Positions 34,418 through 44,275 of a DNA stretch of 55,391 nt are shown here, piece after piece. The DNA comes from an uncultured Clostridium sp. (GTDB taxonomy: Bacteria > Bacillota > Clostridia > TANB77 > CAG-508): contig CANPDB010000008.1 of the NCBI GenBank assembly GCA_947572725.1, positions 1 to 55,391 on the forward strand. Direction: 5' to 3'. The first letter of the stretch is position 1. Every line of letters starts with the position of its first letter. The notes beneath the pieces were generated by a model. It had not been told where the DNA came from and did not search any database. It saw only the letters and a program-made list of their open reading frames with translations. The translations under genes were made by a program, and so were the position numbers.

Positions 34418-34495
34418 ATACTAGCCTCTTTGTGTTACTAAAAATATATATTAAACTGTCATAATTAAATTTTAAGCGATTGCTGTAAAGTAGTT
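34407..34495. repeat. half copy of palindromic repeat family 2
   Basis: TATATAAATACTAGCCTCTT, then AAACTGTCATAATTAAATTTT and AAGCGATTGC, matching the right arm of copy a at about 11762-11834 with scattered changes. The left arm is absent, replaced by the mrnC coding end. Confidence 0.6.
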
Positions 34496-34523
34496 GACTA
34501 AATAATAAAAAAATGATATAAAT

Positions 34524-34550
34524 AAAAAGTACTAAAAATAGTACTTTTTA
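34524..34550 (+). terminator. terminator before tRNA-Glu
   Basis: AAAAAGTACT / AGTACTTTTT with a 6-base loop, just upstream of the tRNA. Confidence 0.65.
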
Positions 34551-34555
34551 CTTAT

Positions 34556-34630
34556 GGCCCCTTGGTCAAGCGGTTAAGACGCCACCCTCTCAAGGTGGAA
34601 TCATGGGTTCGATTCCCGTAGGGGTCACCA
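34556..34630 (+). tRNA. tRNA-Glu (anticodon CTC)
   Basis: 75 bases with CCA encoded. Acceptor GGCCCCT/AGGGGTC (one G-U), D-loop TGGTCAAGCGGTTAAGA, anticodon stem CCACC/GGTGG around CTCTCAA giving anticodon CTC (codon GAG), T-loop GGTTCGATTCC. Anticodon CTC is the less common Glu isoacceptor. Confidence 0.93.
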
Positions 34631-34702
34631 AAACGTTTCAAAAACGAACTTTACGTTTGTTAAACGGTTAGGGTTACCAAAAACAATATGTAATAATATG
34701 AT

Positions 34703-34800
34703 ATAAAGGGGAGTAGCTTAAAATTACTAATCAACAGTCGCGATACAAATAAAAGTATCTGGTTAGTAAGCTATTTAAATAGTAAGCGAGACTTTTAAAA
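34703..34800 (+). promoter_or_regulatory. yybP-ykoY (Mn2+) riboswitch
   Basis: AAAGGGGAGTAG (34705-34716) and AGCGAGACTTTTA (34785-34797) are the two conserved blocks of this aptamer, closed by a TAAAG/CTTTTA P1. The middle CAGTCGCGATAC...GTATCTGGTTAGTAAGCTA forms the second leg. A terminator overlaps the 3' half of P1, and the next gene is a cation P-type ATPase, a standard target of this class. Mn2+ binding should stop the terminator and turn the gene on. Confidence 0.85.
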
Positions 34801-34836
34801 GAAAACAGAAATGCTTTTCTTTTAGAAGTCTTTTTT
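34790..34836 (+). terminator. riboswitch-controlled terminator
   Basis: GACTTTTAAAAGAAAA (34790-34805) pairs with CTTTTCTTTTAGAAGTC (34814-34830), followed by TTTTTT. It shares bases with the aptamer P1, so the two structures are exclusive. Confidence 0.8.
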
Positions 34837-35040
34837 ATATATTAGAAAGTCATACTGACTTTCTAATATATAAAACCCATTGCACACAAATTTATTACAT
34901 AAATTTGGCGCACGAACAAATTCACGGAAAGTCAAAGGATAAAGTTAAAGTTATGCTAATATTAAGGCTTTCCGATTTGTTCTATATTTTATAATATTGC
35001 CAAAAAAACCCGGAACCAGTGGCAACCTCTTGGTAATTTT
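34837..35040. repeat. hairpin-rich spacer between riboswitch and ATPase
   Basis: Three structures follow the riboswitch terminator. A 15-bp stem ATATTAGAAAGTC / GACTTTCTAATAT lies at about 34837-34872. An imperfect palindrome GAACAAATTCACGGAAAG / CTTTCCGATTTGTTC lies at about 34914-34983. A TGCCA-family hairpin with the CCCGGAACCA loop lies at about 34998-35036. No gene is seen here. Confidence 0.6.
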
Positions 35041-35093
35041 ATAAATAAAATTTACAAATTTGTTAAAAATAATTAAAAAGGAGTTGGTTTTAA

Positions 35094-37823
35094 ATGGAAA
35101 ACAACAAATGGTATAACAAAGAACTAAAAGAAGTAGAAGAGTTACTTGAAACAAACATTGAAAAAGGTTTAGAACAGGAGGAAGTATCAAAAAGACAAGA
35201 AAAATATGGACTAAATGAATTAAAAGCGAAAAAGAAGAAATCTTTATTGCAAAAGTTTTTAGAACAATTTAAAGATTTTTCAATTATAATTTTAATAATT
35301 GCTGCAATTGTGTCTGGGGTTGTTGGAGTTGCAGAAGGAGAAGGAATTACTGATACAATTATTATTTTAATTGTTGTTTTAGTTAATGCAATTATAGGAG
35401 TAACACAAGAGGCAAAAGCTGAAAAGTCTTTAGAGGCTTTACAAAAGTTAACTGACCATGCATCAAAAGTAATAAGAAATGGAGCAGTTACAGTAGTACC
35501 AGCAAAAGAATTGGTTCCAGGAGATGTTGTAGTTTTAGATACAGGAGATTATATTCCAGCAGACTTAAGAATTATTGAAGCGTTTAATTTAAAATCACAA
35601 GAATCATCATTAACAGGAGAGTCTGTGCCAGTAGAGAAAAATGCAGATATAATTAAAGAGCAAGAAGTTGGAATTGGTGATAGGTTAAATATGCTATTTT
35701 CTTCTAGTTTAGTTACTTATGGTAGAGGAAAAGGAATTGTTGTTGAAACAGGTATGACAACAGAGGTTGGAAAAATTGCAGGAATGCTAGATGCGACTGA
35801 AGAACAAATAACACCTCTTCAAGAAAAATTAAATAAATTAGGAAAAACACTTGGAATAGCAGCATTAGCAATTTGTGTATTTATATTTATAATAGGATTA
35901 ATACAAGGAAAAGAACCAATTCATATGTTTATGACAGCTGTTTCTTTAGCTGTTGCAGCAATACCAGAAGGATTAGTTGCAGTATCTACAATTGTTTTAG
36001 CAATAGGTGTGCAAAAAATGGTTAAGAAAAATGCAATTGTTAAGAGATTACCAGCAGTTGAAACTTTAGGAAGTAGTACAGTAATATGTTCAGACAAAAC
36101 AGGAACTTTGACACAAAATAAAATGACAGTTGAAAAAATATTTATAAATAACAACACAAAAGATTTATCAGAATATAAAGAAAATGACATAGATGAAGAC
36201 ATAAAAAAATTAGTATATGCAAATATGCTTTGTAATGATACTAAAATTGGAAATGATGGAGAGTTAACAGGAGACCCAACTGAAACAGCATTAGTTGATA
36301 TGGCTTTCAAATTAGATTTTGATCCATCTGTATATGATAGAATGCCTCGTATAGAAGAAGTTCCATTTGATTCTGATAGAAAATTAATGACAACTGTAAA
36401 TGAAGTAAATGGAAAATATATAGTATACACAAAAGGTGGAGTAGATGAATTATTAAAAAGATGTAATTCATATTTAGAAGATGGAAAAGTAAAACAAGAT
36501 TTAGAAAATTATGCAAAAGTAATCAGAGAACATAATGAAAATATGGCAAAGGAAGCTTTAAGAGTTTTAGCTTGTGGATATAAGGAAATAGACCATAAAC
36601 CAACAAAACAAGAAATGGAAAATATAGAAAGTGAACTAATTTTTATAGGAATGGTAGGAATGATAGATCCACCTAGAGAAGAAGCAAAAAAAGCAGTAGA
36701 AAAATGTAAAACAGCAGGAATTAAAACAGTAATGATTACTGGAGATCATAAAATAACAGCAACTGCAATTGCTAAAAAATTAGGAATTTTGGAAAATGAA
36801 GAAGAAGCAATAACTGGTTTAGATTTAGAAAAAATGTCTGATGAAGAGTTAGAAAAAAATGTGAGAAAATATTCTGTGTATGCTAGAGTTTCACCAGAGC
36901 ATAAAGTAAGAATTGTAAAAGCATGGCAAAAGAATGGTGAAATTGTATCAATGACAGGAGATGGTGTAAATGACAGTCCAGCATTAAAAACAGCAAATAT
37001 AGGTTGTGCAATGGGAGTAGTAGGAACAGATGTAGCAAAAGAAGCAGCAGATGTAATTTTAACAGATGATAATTTTGCAACAATAGTATCAGCAGTAGAA
37101 GAAGGAAGAAGAATTTATGACAATATATTAAAAGTAATTCAATTTCTATTATCAAGTAATGTAGGAGAAATTGTAGTATTATTTTTAGCCACACTTTGTA
37201 CACCATTATTTGCTAAATGGTTTGGAATTACAGATATAACTCGTTTAGAAATATTATTGCCAATTCATATATTATGGATTAACTTAGTTACAGATACACT
37301 TCCAGCATTAGCATTAGCATTTGACCCAGCAAATAGTGATATTATGAAAAGAAAACCTACAAAACCAGGAAAAGGAGTATTTACAAAAGGTATGACATGG
37401 AGAGTTATTTACCAAGGTGCGATGATAGGATTATTAACACTTACAGCATTCATAATAGGCTTAGGTACAACAACAGAACCAATTGATGGCTTAACACTAG
37501 ATGAATCAAAAATAGAAGTAGGTCAAACAATGGCATTTGTTACATTAGCTTTATCAGAATTAGCACATGTGTTTAATATAAGAGATAACAAAAAGTCAAT
37601 ATTTAAAACAAAAATATTTAATAACAGTAAATTAATATTAGCAGTATTAGCTTCTGCAGCATTAATGATAATTATTTTAGCAATACCAGCATTAAGGTCA
37701 ATATTTAGTATACCAGTACTTCCAACTCAAAATATAATAGAATTGGTATGTTTGATATTAGCTCCTATTGTTATTGTTGAAATATTTAAATTATTTAAAA
37801 TAAATACAACAAAAGATGAGTAA
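35094..37823 (+). CDS. P-type cation ATPase (Ca2+/Mn2+ class, P2)
   Basis: 909 residues, full length. Order: N-terminal cation ATPase domain (KELKEVEELLETNIEKGLEQ), spans 1-2, actuator with SSLTGESVPV, span 4 with AAIPEGLVAVSTIVLAIG (PEGL ion-binding motif), phosphorylation site CSDKTGTLTQNKM (Asp334), KGGVDELL nucleotide site, MIDPPREEAKKAV, TGDHKITA, hinge MTGDGVNDSPALK, then six C-terminal spans with NLVTDTLPALALAFDP. Closest to SERCA/PMR1-like bacterial enzymes. A Mn2+ riboswitch in front argues for Mn2+ (or Ca2+/Mn2+) export. The ribosome binding site is AAAAAGGAG. Confidence 0.94.
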   Translation: MENNKWYNKELKEVEELLETNIEKGLEQEEVSKRQEKYGLNELKAKKKKSLLQKFLEQFKDFSIIILIIAAIVSGVVGVAEGEGITDTIIILIVVLVNAIIGVTQEAKAEKSLEALQKLTDHASKVIRNGAVTVVPAKELVPGDVVVLDTGDYIPADLRIIEAFNLKSQESSLTGESVPVEKNADIIKEQEVGIGDRLNMLFSSSLVTYGRGKGIVVETGMTTEVGKIAGMLDATEEQITPLQEKLNKLGKTLGIAALAICVFIFIIGLIQGKEPIHMFMTAVSLAVAAIPEGLVAVSTIVLAIGVQKMVKKNAIVKRLPAVETLGSSTVICSDKTGTLTQNKMTVEKIFINNNTKDLSEYKENDIDEDIKKLVYANMLCNDTKIGNDGELTGDPTETALVDMAFKLDFDPSVYDRMPRIEEVPFDSDRKLMTTVNEVNGKYIVYTKGGVDELLKRCNSYLEDGKVKQDLENYAKVIREHNENMAKEALRVLACGYKEIDHKPTKQEMENIESELIFIGMVGMIDPPREEAKKAVEKCKTAGIKTVMITGDHKITATAIAKKLGILENEEEAITGLDLEKMSDEELEKNVRKYSVYARVSPEHKVRIVKAWQKNGEIVSMTGDGVNDSPALKTANIGCAMGVVGTDVAKEAADVILTDDNFATIVSAVEEGRRIYDNILKVIQFLLSSNVGEIVVLFLATLCTPLFAKWFGITDITRLEILLPIHILWINLVTDTLPALALAFDPANSDIMKRKPTKPGKGVFTKGMTWRVIYQGAMIGLLTLTAFIIGLGTTTEPIDGLTLDESKIEVGQTMAFVTLALSELAHVFNIRDNKKSIFKTKIFNNSKLILAVLASAALMIIILAIPALRSIFSIPVLPTQNIIELVCLILAPIVIVEIFKLFKINTTKDE

Positions 37824-37985
37824 TATATTATTATTTAAATATTACAATAAAATTACGAACAAACAACAATTACATTACAATTAAATCAAGCTATTTAATA
37901 TAAAAAAATATATGATAAAATTTAGTGAAGTAGGCTTATATTAACAAAAAACACAATAAATAAAAAACAATAAAAGGGGAAAAAA

Positions 37986-40685
37986 ATGAAAAAACTAAAA
38001 AAATTATCAATAATATTTTTTTCAATAGTAATAATTATATTATTAACAAGTCAAAAATCATTTGCAAGTAATTTTGCAAAAAAAGTAAAATCAGCAGAAT
38101 ATACAGAAGAATATAAAAAATACTTAGAATTGTCTGAAGAAGAAAGAGAAAAAGTTTTACAACCAAAAATGTTTGAAACAATTAAAACTGAAGCAAAAAC
38201 TAGAAATTTATTTAAATTGGCTAGGAGCATAGGAAATAGTTTAGAAACAAAATATTCCTTAAAAGATATTATTCCAAACAATGTTGTTATAAAGAATCAA
38301 GAGCAAACTAACACATGTTGGGCATTTGCTTCTTTGTCATCATTAGAAACAAATCTAGCATTAAATAACAAAAATGCTTTAAAAGTATATGACTTTTCAG
38401 AAAGGCATATGGAATATGCAACAAGCAGATTTTTTGCAAATGATACAATAAATAAAAACGGATATGATAGAAAAGCTGGAAGTGGCGGTACATGGGACAT
38501 GGCAACAGCATATTTAACAAATGGAAGTGGGGCAATAGACGAAAAGCAAATGCCATTTGAAAATAATGAAGATACAATTGAGTTAAAAGAAATACAAAAC
38601 AAAACTGTAACAAGTCAAATATACGATACTGTGACATTTCCATCATATGAAAGTACAGATGATACAACTGAAATTAAGCAAAAAATGAAAGAACACATAA
38701 AAAATTATGGCTCAATATCAGCACAACTACATGGAGCTACATTAAATACAGAATATTATAATAATTCAACTGGAGCAATTTATTGTAATGATAAAGAAAA
38801 ATGTCCAGTAAATCATGGCGTTTCAATAATTGGTTGGGACGAAGATTATGGCATAGAAAATTTTAATGAAAATTGCAGACCTAAAAACAAAGGTGCATGG
38901 ATTATTAAAAATTCGTGGGGAGATAAATTAGAATATACACTATCTGAAATGAAAACAATGATATTTGAAAATTTTAGAGATGAATGTATACAATATGGAT
39001 GGACAGAAGCTTCAATGATACCAGATGAATTTGAAAAGACATTTCTTACTCAAAATGGCTATACAATAGAAGGCGATAAAGCTGTTATGAAAGTAGGAGA
39101 CAATGGTTTTATGTATGTGTCTTATGAAGATGTTAACATATATTCAAATTTATTTGGAATAACAAAATCTGCAAATGAAGTAGATTATGAAAATGTTTAT
39201 CAATATGATTACTTTGGAGATATTTATACAATTTCATTTCCTACAAATAAATTATACTTAGGTAATATTTTTAATAAACAAACAAAAGGAGCAGAATATT
39301 TAACACAAGTTAGTTTGTATGCATCAGAGACTTATACTTGTACTGTATATGTTAATCCAAATGGAAGTAGCAAAAATAAAAATGATCTACAAAAAGTGAA
39401 ACTAAAAGCAGGAGATACAGAAACTTTTAATGCTGGGTACCATACATTAGAGTTTGAAAAACCTATTCAAATAAAAGGAAATGATTTTGCTGTTGTAATA
39501 GAAGTTCAAGGAACAAGACCAAATGAAATAATTTTCTCAACAGAAATTAATGTTCCAAATTCTAGATATGGCAAGGTAGAAATAGAAGATGGTAAATGTT
39601 TCTTTACTATGGATGGAGAATTTGAAAAAAATAATTGGCAAGACTTATCAAAAATGTCTCAAGTAAATAATTCAATTTTAGATTCTGATAGCAGTATAAA
39701 AGCTTTTACAGTATCAAAAATAGATGATGACTCATTAAGAGAAATCGTAATTACCACACCACCAGTAAAAACAAATTATAAAGAAGGAGAAGACTTCAAT
39801 AAGAATGGAATGGTAGTTACAGCATACTATCATAATGGAGAATCAAGAGAAGTAACTGATTATAATATCACAAATGGAACAAACTTAAAGGAAAATCAAA
39901 CAAATATAACTATTACATATGAAAATCAAACTGTAAATCAAACTATAAAAGTAGAAAAAAAGGTAACAGAAGATGATAGGCAAAAACCAAATCCTTCAAA
40001 CCCGGAGAAAATTACAGCAGAAAATTCTAATTTCGAAAACGCTAATTTTTGCGTGAAAGAATTAAAATATTATACATTTACTGATAAAACAAAAGATGAA
40101 TATATAATAATGAAAATAGATATTGATGGAATTGAAAAGAAATCAAATAATGATAGATATGAATATTATTATTACATATCAACCAATAAAAATGATACTA
40201 ATATACAAAATTGGGTAAAAATTAAAAAAATTCAAGAATCTAAAGACGGAATTTCATTTACAATAGATACTAATGATATGGAAAATTATCAAGAAGTTGT
40301 TAAGTCAAACACAACATACCTATATATAAAAGAAATTGCAATAAAAGGTGGAGACCAAAAAGTAACTATTTCAAGAATAAATGATAAAGAGTCAAATGAT
40401 GGAATATTAGAAATGTATGTAGATGGTGTGAAATTAACTAATTCAAATATAAGCAATTTAGGAAATAATAGTAACAACAGTAATAACAATGGTAATGGTA
40501 TAAATGCTTCTAATAATAGTAATAAAATTAGTAAAAATGGAAATATTTCATCAGATAATACAATGTCTGCAAAGAAATTACCAAATGCAGGTGGAAAAGC
40601 TATAGTTATGTTTATTGTTATAGTTGTAATTTTAGGAGGAGTATTATTTGTAAGATATAAAAATTTGTGTAAGTATGTTAAATAA
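37986..40685 (+). CDS. surface cysteine protease (C1A) with Ig-like domain and LPNAG anchor
   Basis: 899 residues. Signal peptide (1-27, ending KSFAS), propeptide-like helix, then a papain-type domain: QTNTCWAFASLSSLE (Cys111), NHGVSIIGWDEDYG (His277) and GAWIIKNSWGDK (Asn309). A beta-rich lectin-like part follows (about 370-580), then a bacterial Ig-like domain (about 590-665: REIVITTPPVKTNYKEGEDF, then GMVVTAYYHNGESREVTDYN). A second unknown beta domain, an Asn/Ser-rich linker, LPNAGG (865-870), a membrane span and a basic tail follow. The tail is a sortase signal in which Ala replaces the Thr of LPxTG. Likely wall-anchored and degrading host or dietary protein (inference). Confidence 0.85.
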   Translation: MKKLKKLSIIFFSIVIIILLTSQKSFASNFAKKVKSAEYTEEYKKYLELSEEEREKVLQPKMFETIKTEAKTRNLFKLARSIGNSLETKYSLKDIIPNNVVIKNQEQTNTCWAFASLSSLETNLALNNKNALKVYDFSERHMEYATSRFFANDTINKNGYDRKAGSGGTWDMATAYLTNGSGAIDEKQMPFENNEDTIELKEIQNKTVTSQIYDTVTFPSYESTDDTTEIKQKMKEHIKNYGSISAQLHGATLNTEYYNNSTGAIYCNDKEKCPVNHGVSIIGWDEDYGIENFNENCRPKNKGAWIIKNSWGDKLEYTLSEMKTMIFENFRDECIQYGWTEASMIPDEFEKTFLTQNGYTIEGDKAVMKVGDNGFMYVSYEDVNIYSNLFGITKSANEVDYENVYQYDYFGDIYTISFPTNKLYLGNIFNKQTKGAEYLTQVSLYASETYTCTVYVNPNGSSKNKNDLQKVKLKAGDTETFNAGYHTLEFEKPIQIKGNDFAVVIEVQGTRPNEIIFSTEINVPNSRYGKVEIEDGKCFFTMDGEFEKNNWQDLSKMSQVNNSILDSDSSIKAFTVSKIDDDSLREIVITTPPVKTNYKEGEDFNKNGMVVTAYYHNGESREVTDYNITNGTNLKENQTNITITYENQTVNQTIKVEKKVTEDDRQKPNPSNPEKITAENSNFENANFCVKELKYYTFTDKTKDEYIIMKIDIDGIEKKSNNDRYEYYYYISTNKNDTNIQNWVKIKKIQESKDGISFTIDTNDMENYQEVVKSNTTYLYIKEIAIKGGDQKVTISRINDKESNDGILEMYVDGVKLTNSNISNLGNNSNNSNNNGNGINASNNSNKISKNGNISSDNTMSAKKLPNAGGKAIVMFIVIVVILGGVLFVRYKNLCKYVK

Positions 40686-40734
40686 ATAATTATATAGTTA
40701 TTCTAAAAATATTTCTTAATAAAAGGTGATAATA

Positions 40735-42228
40735 ATGTTTTCAGAAATAAAATCAATTATGATAAAAAATTACAATAAACAATTGGAACAACTAAAGCAA
40801 AAAGAAGATAGATTACAAGAATTAGAAAGTTCAGCATCATCATATGAATTTTCATTAGTTCCAGTGCAAAAATTTAACATATTTCAAAAAATATTTAAAA
40901 CGAAATCATATAGACAATATCTTAAAACAATGCAATTGGCAAAAGAAACTAAAGAAAAAAAGAAAAAACAAGAAGCAGTAGAAAAGGAAGAATTATTACA
41001 AGGAAAAGAAGAAAGAATCAAAAAAACAGAAGAGATATTATCTGAATATGAAAAAGTAATGAATGCGCAAAATTTAAAAGATTTAGAAATGGATTTTAAT
41101 AAAGCAATTAATATATTAAATCAAGCACAGATACCAATTATATTAGAGCCAAATGACAATTTAGATAATCCCAAAAAAGATTACAAAGGACTTGAGGATC
41201 TTGTATTTGTACATAGAACAGATAGAACCATAAGAAATAATAGACTTACAACTGAGGCAGAAGATAGTAAACGAAAACAAAATATAGAGTTTAATGGAAA
41301 GAAATACGAATATCAAGCTAGTAGCAAAAAAGATACATTACAATTTTTTGTAAATAATGAGATACAGCTTGAATCTTGGCAAAATAGTAAATATACTGTA
41401 GTGATTCCATTAGTAGATATACCAAGAGAAATAATAGGAGGAGTAAGTCCAGGAGATGCTTATACTATGGGAGGTGTTTCGCTTACTAAAAATTGTTATA
41501 TTTTATGTGGCGAGGAAAACGCAGAAGAATTAAGAAGACAAAATCCAAAATTAGCACTAAAAAATATTATAAGTTGCAAGGGGAATTTGACAAGAAACTA
41601 TTCACAAATATTATTAAAACTATTAGGATATAAAGTGGAACAACCTGCTGATGAAATTGATTATGATGGATGGAAAGATAAAAACGCAGAAACGAGATTA
41701 AGACAAATAGTAGAAGAAAACGGATTAGAATATGGTGGATATATAGAAAAGGGAATAGAAAAAGATAGTTCTAATATGAAAATAAATGCAATGGTTGGAA
41801 TATATCAATGCATTAAAGAAAATAACTTAGCAACAAATGAAAAAGAAGGAGAAAGCATTTTAAAACAAATGCAGACAATGTTTCCAGATTATAATAAAGA
41901 AGATTATAAAATCTTAGATATATTATACAAAAAATTAGCTGAAGCAGGAATTCAAATTAAGAAATCAGAACAACAGTATTTCCGTGAGGCTATAGGCATT
42001 CAAGAATTAGATGAAATGCTTTCTTTTGTACAAAATAACAATGATATTCCAGATAATATGAAAGAATTTATTACTACTATGTGTGATGAACAGAAAGAAA
42101 ATGAGAAAAAAACTAATGAAAGCAAAGATTCTAATATTCAAAAAATAAAAAGTGGCATTTTAAATAAAATTATAATTGATAATATTGGGAAAAGTAGAGA
42201 ATGTAAAAGTATAGAAGTGATTTTATAG
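40735..42228 (+). CDS. large cytoplasmic protein, unknown
   Basis: 497 residues. The N-terminal 120 residues are coiled coil (NKQLEQLKQKEDRLQELESS, then KEERIKKTEEILSEYEK). A folded middle domain (about 145-280) contains FVHRTDRTIRNNRLTTEAED, VVIPLVDIPREIIGGVSPGD and CYILCGEENAEEL; the C-terminal third is helical and charged. No signal peptide. ATG 40735 is preferred, with AAAGGTGAT before it. Not recognised. The middle domain is glycine-rich enough to be an enzyme, but no motif is diagnostic. Confidence 0.65.
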   Translation: MFSEIKSIMIKNYNKQLEQLKQKEDRLQELESSASSYEFSLVPVQKFNIFQKIFKTKSYRQYLKTMQLAKETKEKKKKQEAVEKEELLQGKEERIKKTEEILSEYEKVMNAQNLKDLEMDFNKAINILNQAQIPIILEPNDNLDNPKKDYKGLEDLVFVHRTDRTIRNNRLTTEAEDSKRKQNIEFNGKKYEYQASSKKDTLQFFVNNEIQLESWQNSKYTVVIPLVDIPREIIGGVSPGDAYTMGGVSLTKNCYILCGEENAEELRRQNPKLALKNIISCKGNLTRNYSQILLKLLGYKVEQPADEIDYDGWKDKNAETRLRQIVEENGLEYGGYIEKGIEKDSSNMKINAMVGIYQCIKENNLATNEKEGESILKQMQTMFPDYNKEDYKILDILYKKLAEAGIQIKKSEQQYFREAIGIQELDEMLSFVQNNNDIPDNMKEFITTMCDEQKENEKKTNESKDSNIQKIKSGILNKIIIDNIGKSRECKSIEVIL

Positions 42229-42238
42229 TAAATTAAAG

Positions 42239-42278
42239 AATGTGACAAAAAGGGGCGACCCTCTTGTCACATTTTTAT
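42239..42278 (+). terminator. terminator with REP-like loop
   Basis: AATGTGACAA / TTGTCACATT with loop AAAGGGGCGACCCTC, followed by TTTTTAT. The loop resembles the GGGACGG-type loops of the TGCCA hairpins. Confidence 0.75.
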
Positions 42279-42457
42279 TGATATTTTTATTAATATATGA
42301 TAATATATTTCTATAAAATGGAAAGCATAATATATAGAAAAAATATGTAAGTACAGGAGATTTGATAAATCTCAGAAAAGCTGGAATAAAAAAAGACTTG
42401 ATGAAACAAATAAAATTATAAAATGAGAAATAGATAAATAAAGGAGAGAGATAACAA

Positions 42458-44035
42458 GTGGACAAAAAATTTTATGTAACAACACCAATATATTATCCAA
42501 GTGGAAGATTTCATATAGGAACAGCATATACAACAGTATTAGCAGATAGTTTAAAAAGATATCACCAATTAAAAGGTGAAGATGTTTATATGCTGACAGG
42601 TTCAGATGAACACGGACAAAAAATTCAAACAAAAGCAGAAGAATTAGGAGAAACACCACAAGAATATGTGGACAAAATGGCAAAAATGGCAAAAGAATTA
42701 TGGGTAAAAATGGATATTCAATATGATGATTATATTAGAACAACAGAAGAAAGACATGAAAAGGTTGTACAAAAAATATTTAATAAATTTATTGAACAAG
42801 GAGACATATATAAAGGAGAATATGAAGGACTTTATTGTATACCATGTGAAACATATTTTACAGAATCACAATTAGTAGATGGAAAATGTCCAGACTGTGG
42901 AAGAGAAGTTGTTCCAATGAAAGAAGAAGCATATTTCTTTAATATGAAAAAATATGTAGACAAATTGTTAAAATACTATGATGAACACCCAGATTTTATA
43001 AAACCAGATTATAGAAAAAATGAAATGATAAATAACTTTATAAAACCAGGACTTGAAGATTTATGTATAACAAGAACATCATTTGACTGGGGAATAAAAG
43101 TACCTAATGACCCTAAACATGTTGTATATGTATGGTTAGATGCTTTAACAAACTATATTACAGCATTAGGATATATGTCAGAAGATGAAACATTATTTAA
43201 TAAATACTGGCCAGCAGAACTACAAATAGTTGGAAAAGATATTGCAAGATTTCATTTAATTTATTGGCCAATATTTTTAATGGCATTAGAGTTACCACTT
43301 CCAAAAACAATATTAGTACACAATTGGATTATGATGAAAGATGGAAAAATGTCTAAATCTAAAGGAAATGTAATATATCCAGAAACATTAATAGAAAGAT
43401 ATGGACTAGATGCAACAAGATATTTCTTATTAAGGGAAGTGCCTGTTTCACAAGATGGTATATTTTCACCAGAAGCATTTGTTGAAAGATATAATTACGA
43501 TTTATGTAATGACCTAAGTAATTTATTAAATAGAACAGTATCAATGGTAAATAAATATTTCGATGGAAAAGTACCAAATTATAATGGAACACCAAATGAA
43601 GTTGACGAGGAATTTGAAAAATATAGTTTAGAGCAAATTAACAAATTTGAAGAAAAATTAAATGAATATGAAATAGCAAATAGTTTGCAAGAAATATGGA
43701 ATTTGATTTCTAGAACAAATAAATATATTGATGAGACTATGCCATGGACTTTAGCAAAAGAAGATGATGGACAAGAAAAATTACAGTCTTGTATGTATCA
43801 TTTAATCGAAAACTTAAGAAAGATTGCAATATTAATTAAGCCATTTATGAATAATACAGCAGAAAATATTTTAAGACAAATAGGAATCGAAAAAGAAGAA
43901 CTAAAGAATTGGGAAAATTTAAATGATTATAAAAAATTGGAAAATGTTAATGTTATAGAAAAAGGCGAGCCTATTTTTATGAGGTTAAATGTAGATGAAG
44001 AAGTAGAATATTTGAAAAATGTAATGAAGCAATAA
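42458..44035 (+). CDS. metG: methionyl-tRNA synthetase
   Basis: 525 residues. Class I synthetase: YYPSGRFHIGTAYTT (HIGH motif), TGSDEHGQKIQ, a Zn knuckle CIPCETYF...CPDCG, DWGIKVP, HNWIMMKDGKMSKSKGNVI (KMSKS at about 300), then the anticodon-binding helices (ATRYFLLREVPVSQDG, NRTVSMVNKYFDGKVP). The C-terminal Trbp111-like tRNA-binding domain found in many Firmicute MetRS (about 650 residues) is absent. GTG start with AAAGGAGAG upstream. No T-box leader in the 220 bp before it. Confidence 0.96.
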   Translation: MDKKFYVTTPIYYPSGRFHIGTAYTTVLADSLKRYHQLKGEDVYMLTGSDEHGQKIQTKAEELGETPQEYVDKMAKMAKELWVKMDIQYDDYIRTTEERHEKVVQKIFNKFIEQGDIYKGEYEGLYCIPCETYFTESQLVDGKCPDCGREVVPMKEEAYFFNMKKYVDKLLKYYDEHPDFIKPDYRKNEMINNFIKPGLEDLCITRTSFDWGIKVPNDPKHVVYVWLDALTNYITALGYMSEDETLFNKYWPAELQIVGKDIARFHLIYWPIFLMALELPLPKTILVHNWIMMKDGKMSKSKGNVIYPETLIERYGLDATRYFLLREVPVSQDGIFSPEAFVERYNYDLCNDLSNLLNRTVSMVNKYFDGKVPNYNGTPNEVDEEFEKYSLEQINKFEEKLNEYEIANSLQEIWNLISRTNKYIDETMPWTLAKEDDGQEKLQSCMYHLIENLRKIAILIKPFMNNTAENILRQIGIEKEELKNWENLNDYKKLENVNVIEKGEPIFMRLNVDEEVEYLKNVMKQ

Positions 44036-44071
44036 AATATTATTAGTTATAGTTCAATGTAAAAATCATCT

Positions 44072-44222
44072 GTTCGCTCCCAAAAGTTTATATTTAAATA
44101 TTTTTGCGTTATCCCCATTCTAAAAATTCTAACAAAATTTATTTCATAAATTTTGAGAATTTTTGAACGGTCCCCACAATTCCACTTCAAAATATTGAAA
44201 TATAAACTTCTTCGCGCGAACA
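44072..44222. repeat. palindromic repeat family 2, copy c
   Basis: Arms GTTCGCTCCC...AGTTTATATTTAAATA and TATTGAAATATAAACTTCTTCGCGCGAAC. The centre (44107-44182) is identical over 76 bases to copy d (45219-45294). It occupies the 240-bp gap between metG and the deacetylase. Confidence 0.85.
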
Positions 44223-44275
44223 TAGATAAGAAACATTTAATAATAACAATAGTCATAATAAAAAGGATGTTAATA

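Noticed and set aside
42279..42457. T-box leader for metG
   Set aside because: The 180-220 bases before metG contain no T-box sequence (TGGNACCGCG-like) and no room for the usual 200-base leader plus terminator.
44153..44275. 41-residue N-terminal extension of the polysaccharide deacetylase
   Set aside because: It lies in the family-2 repeat, which is also found next to unrelated genes. A normal start with a ribosome binding site is at 44276.
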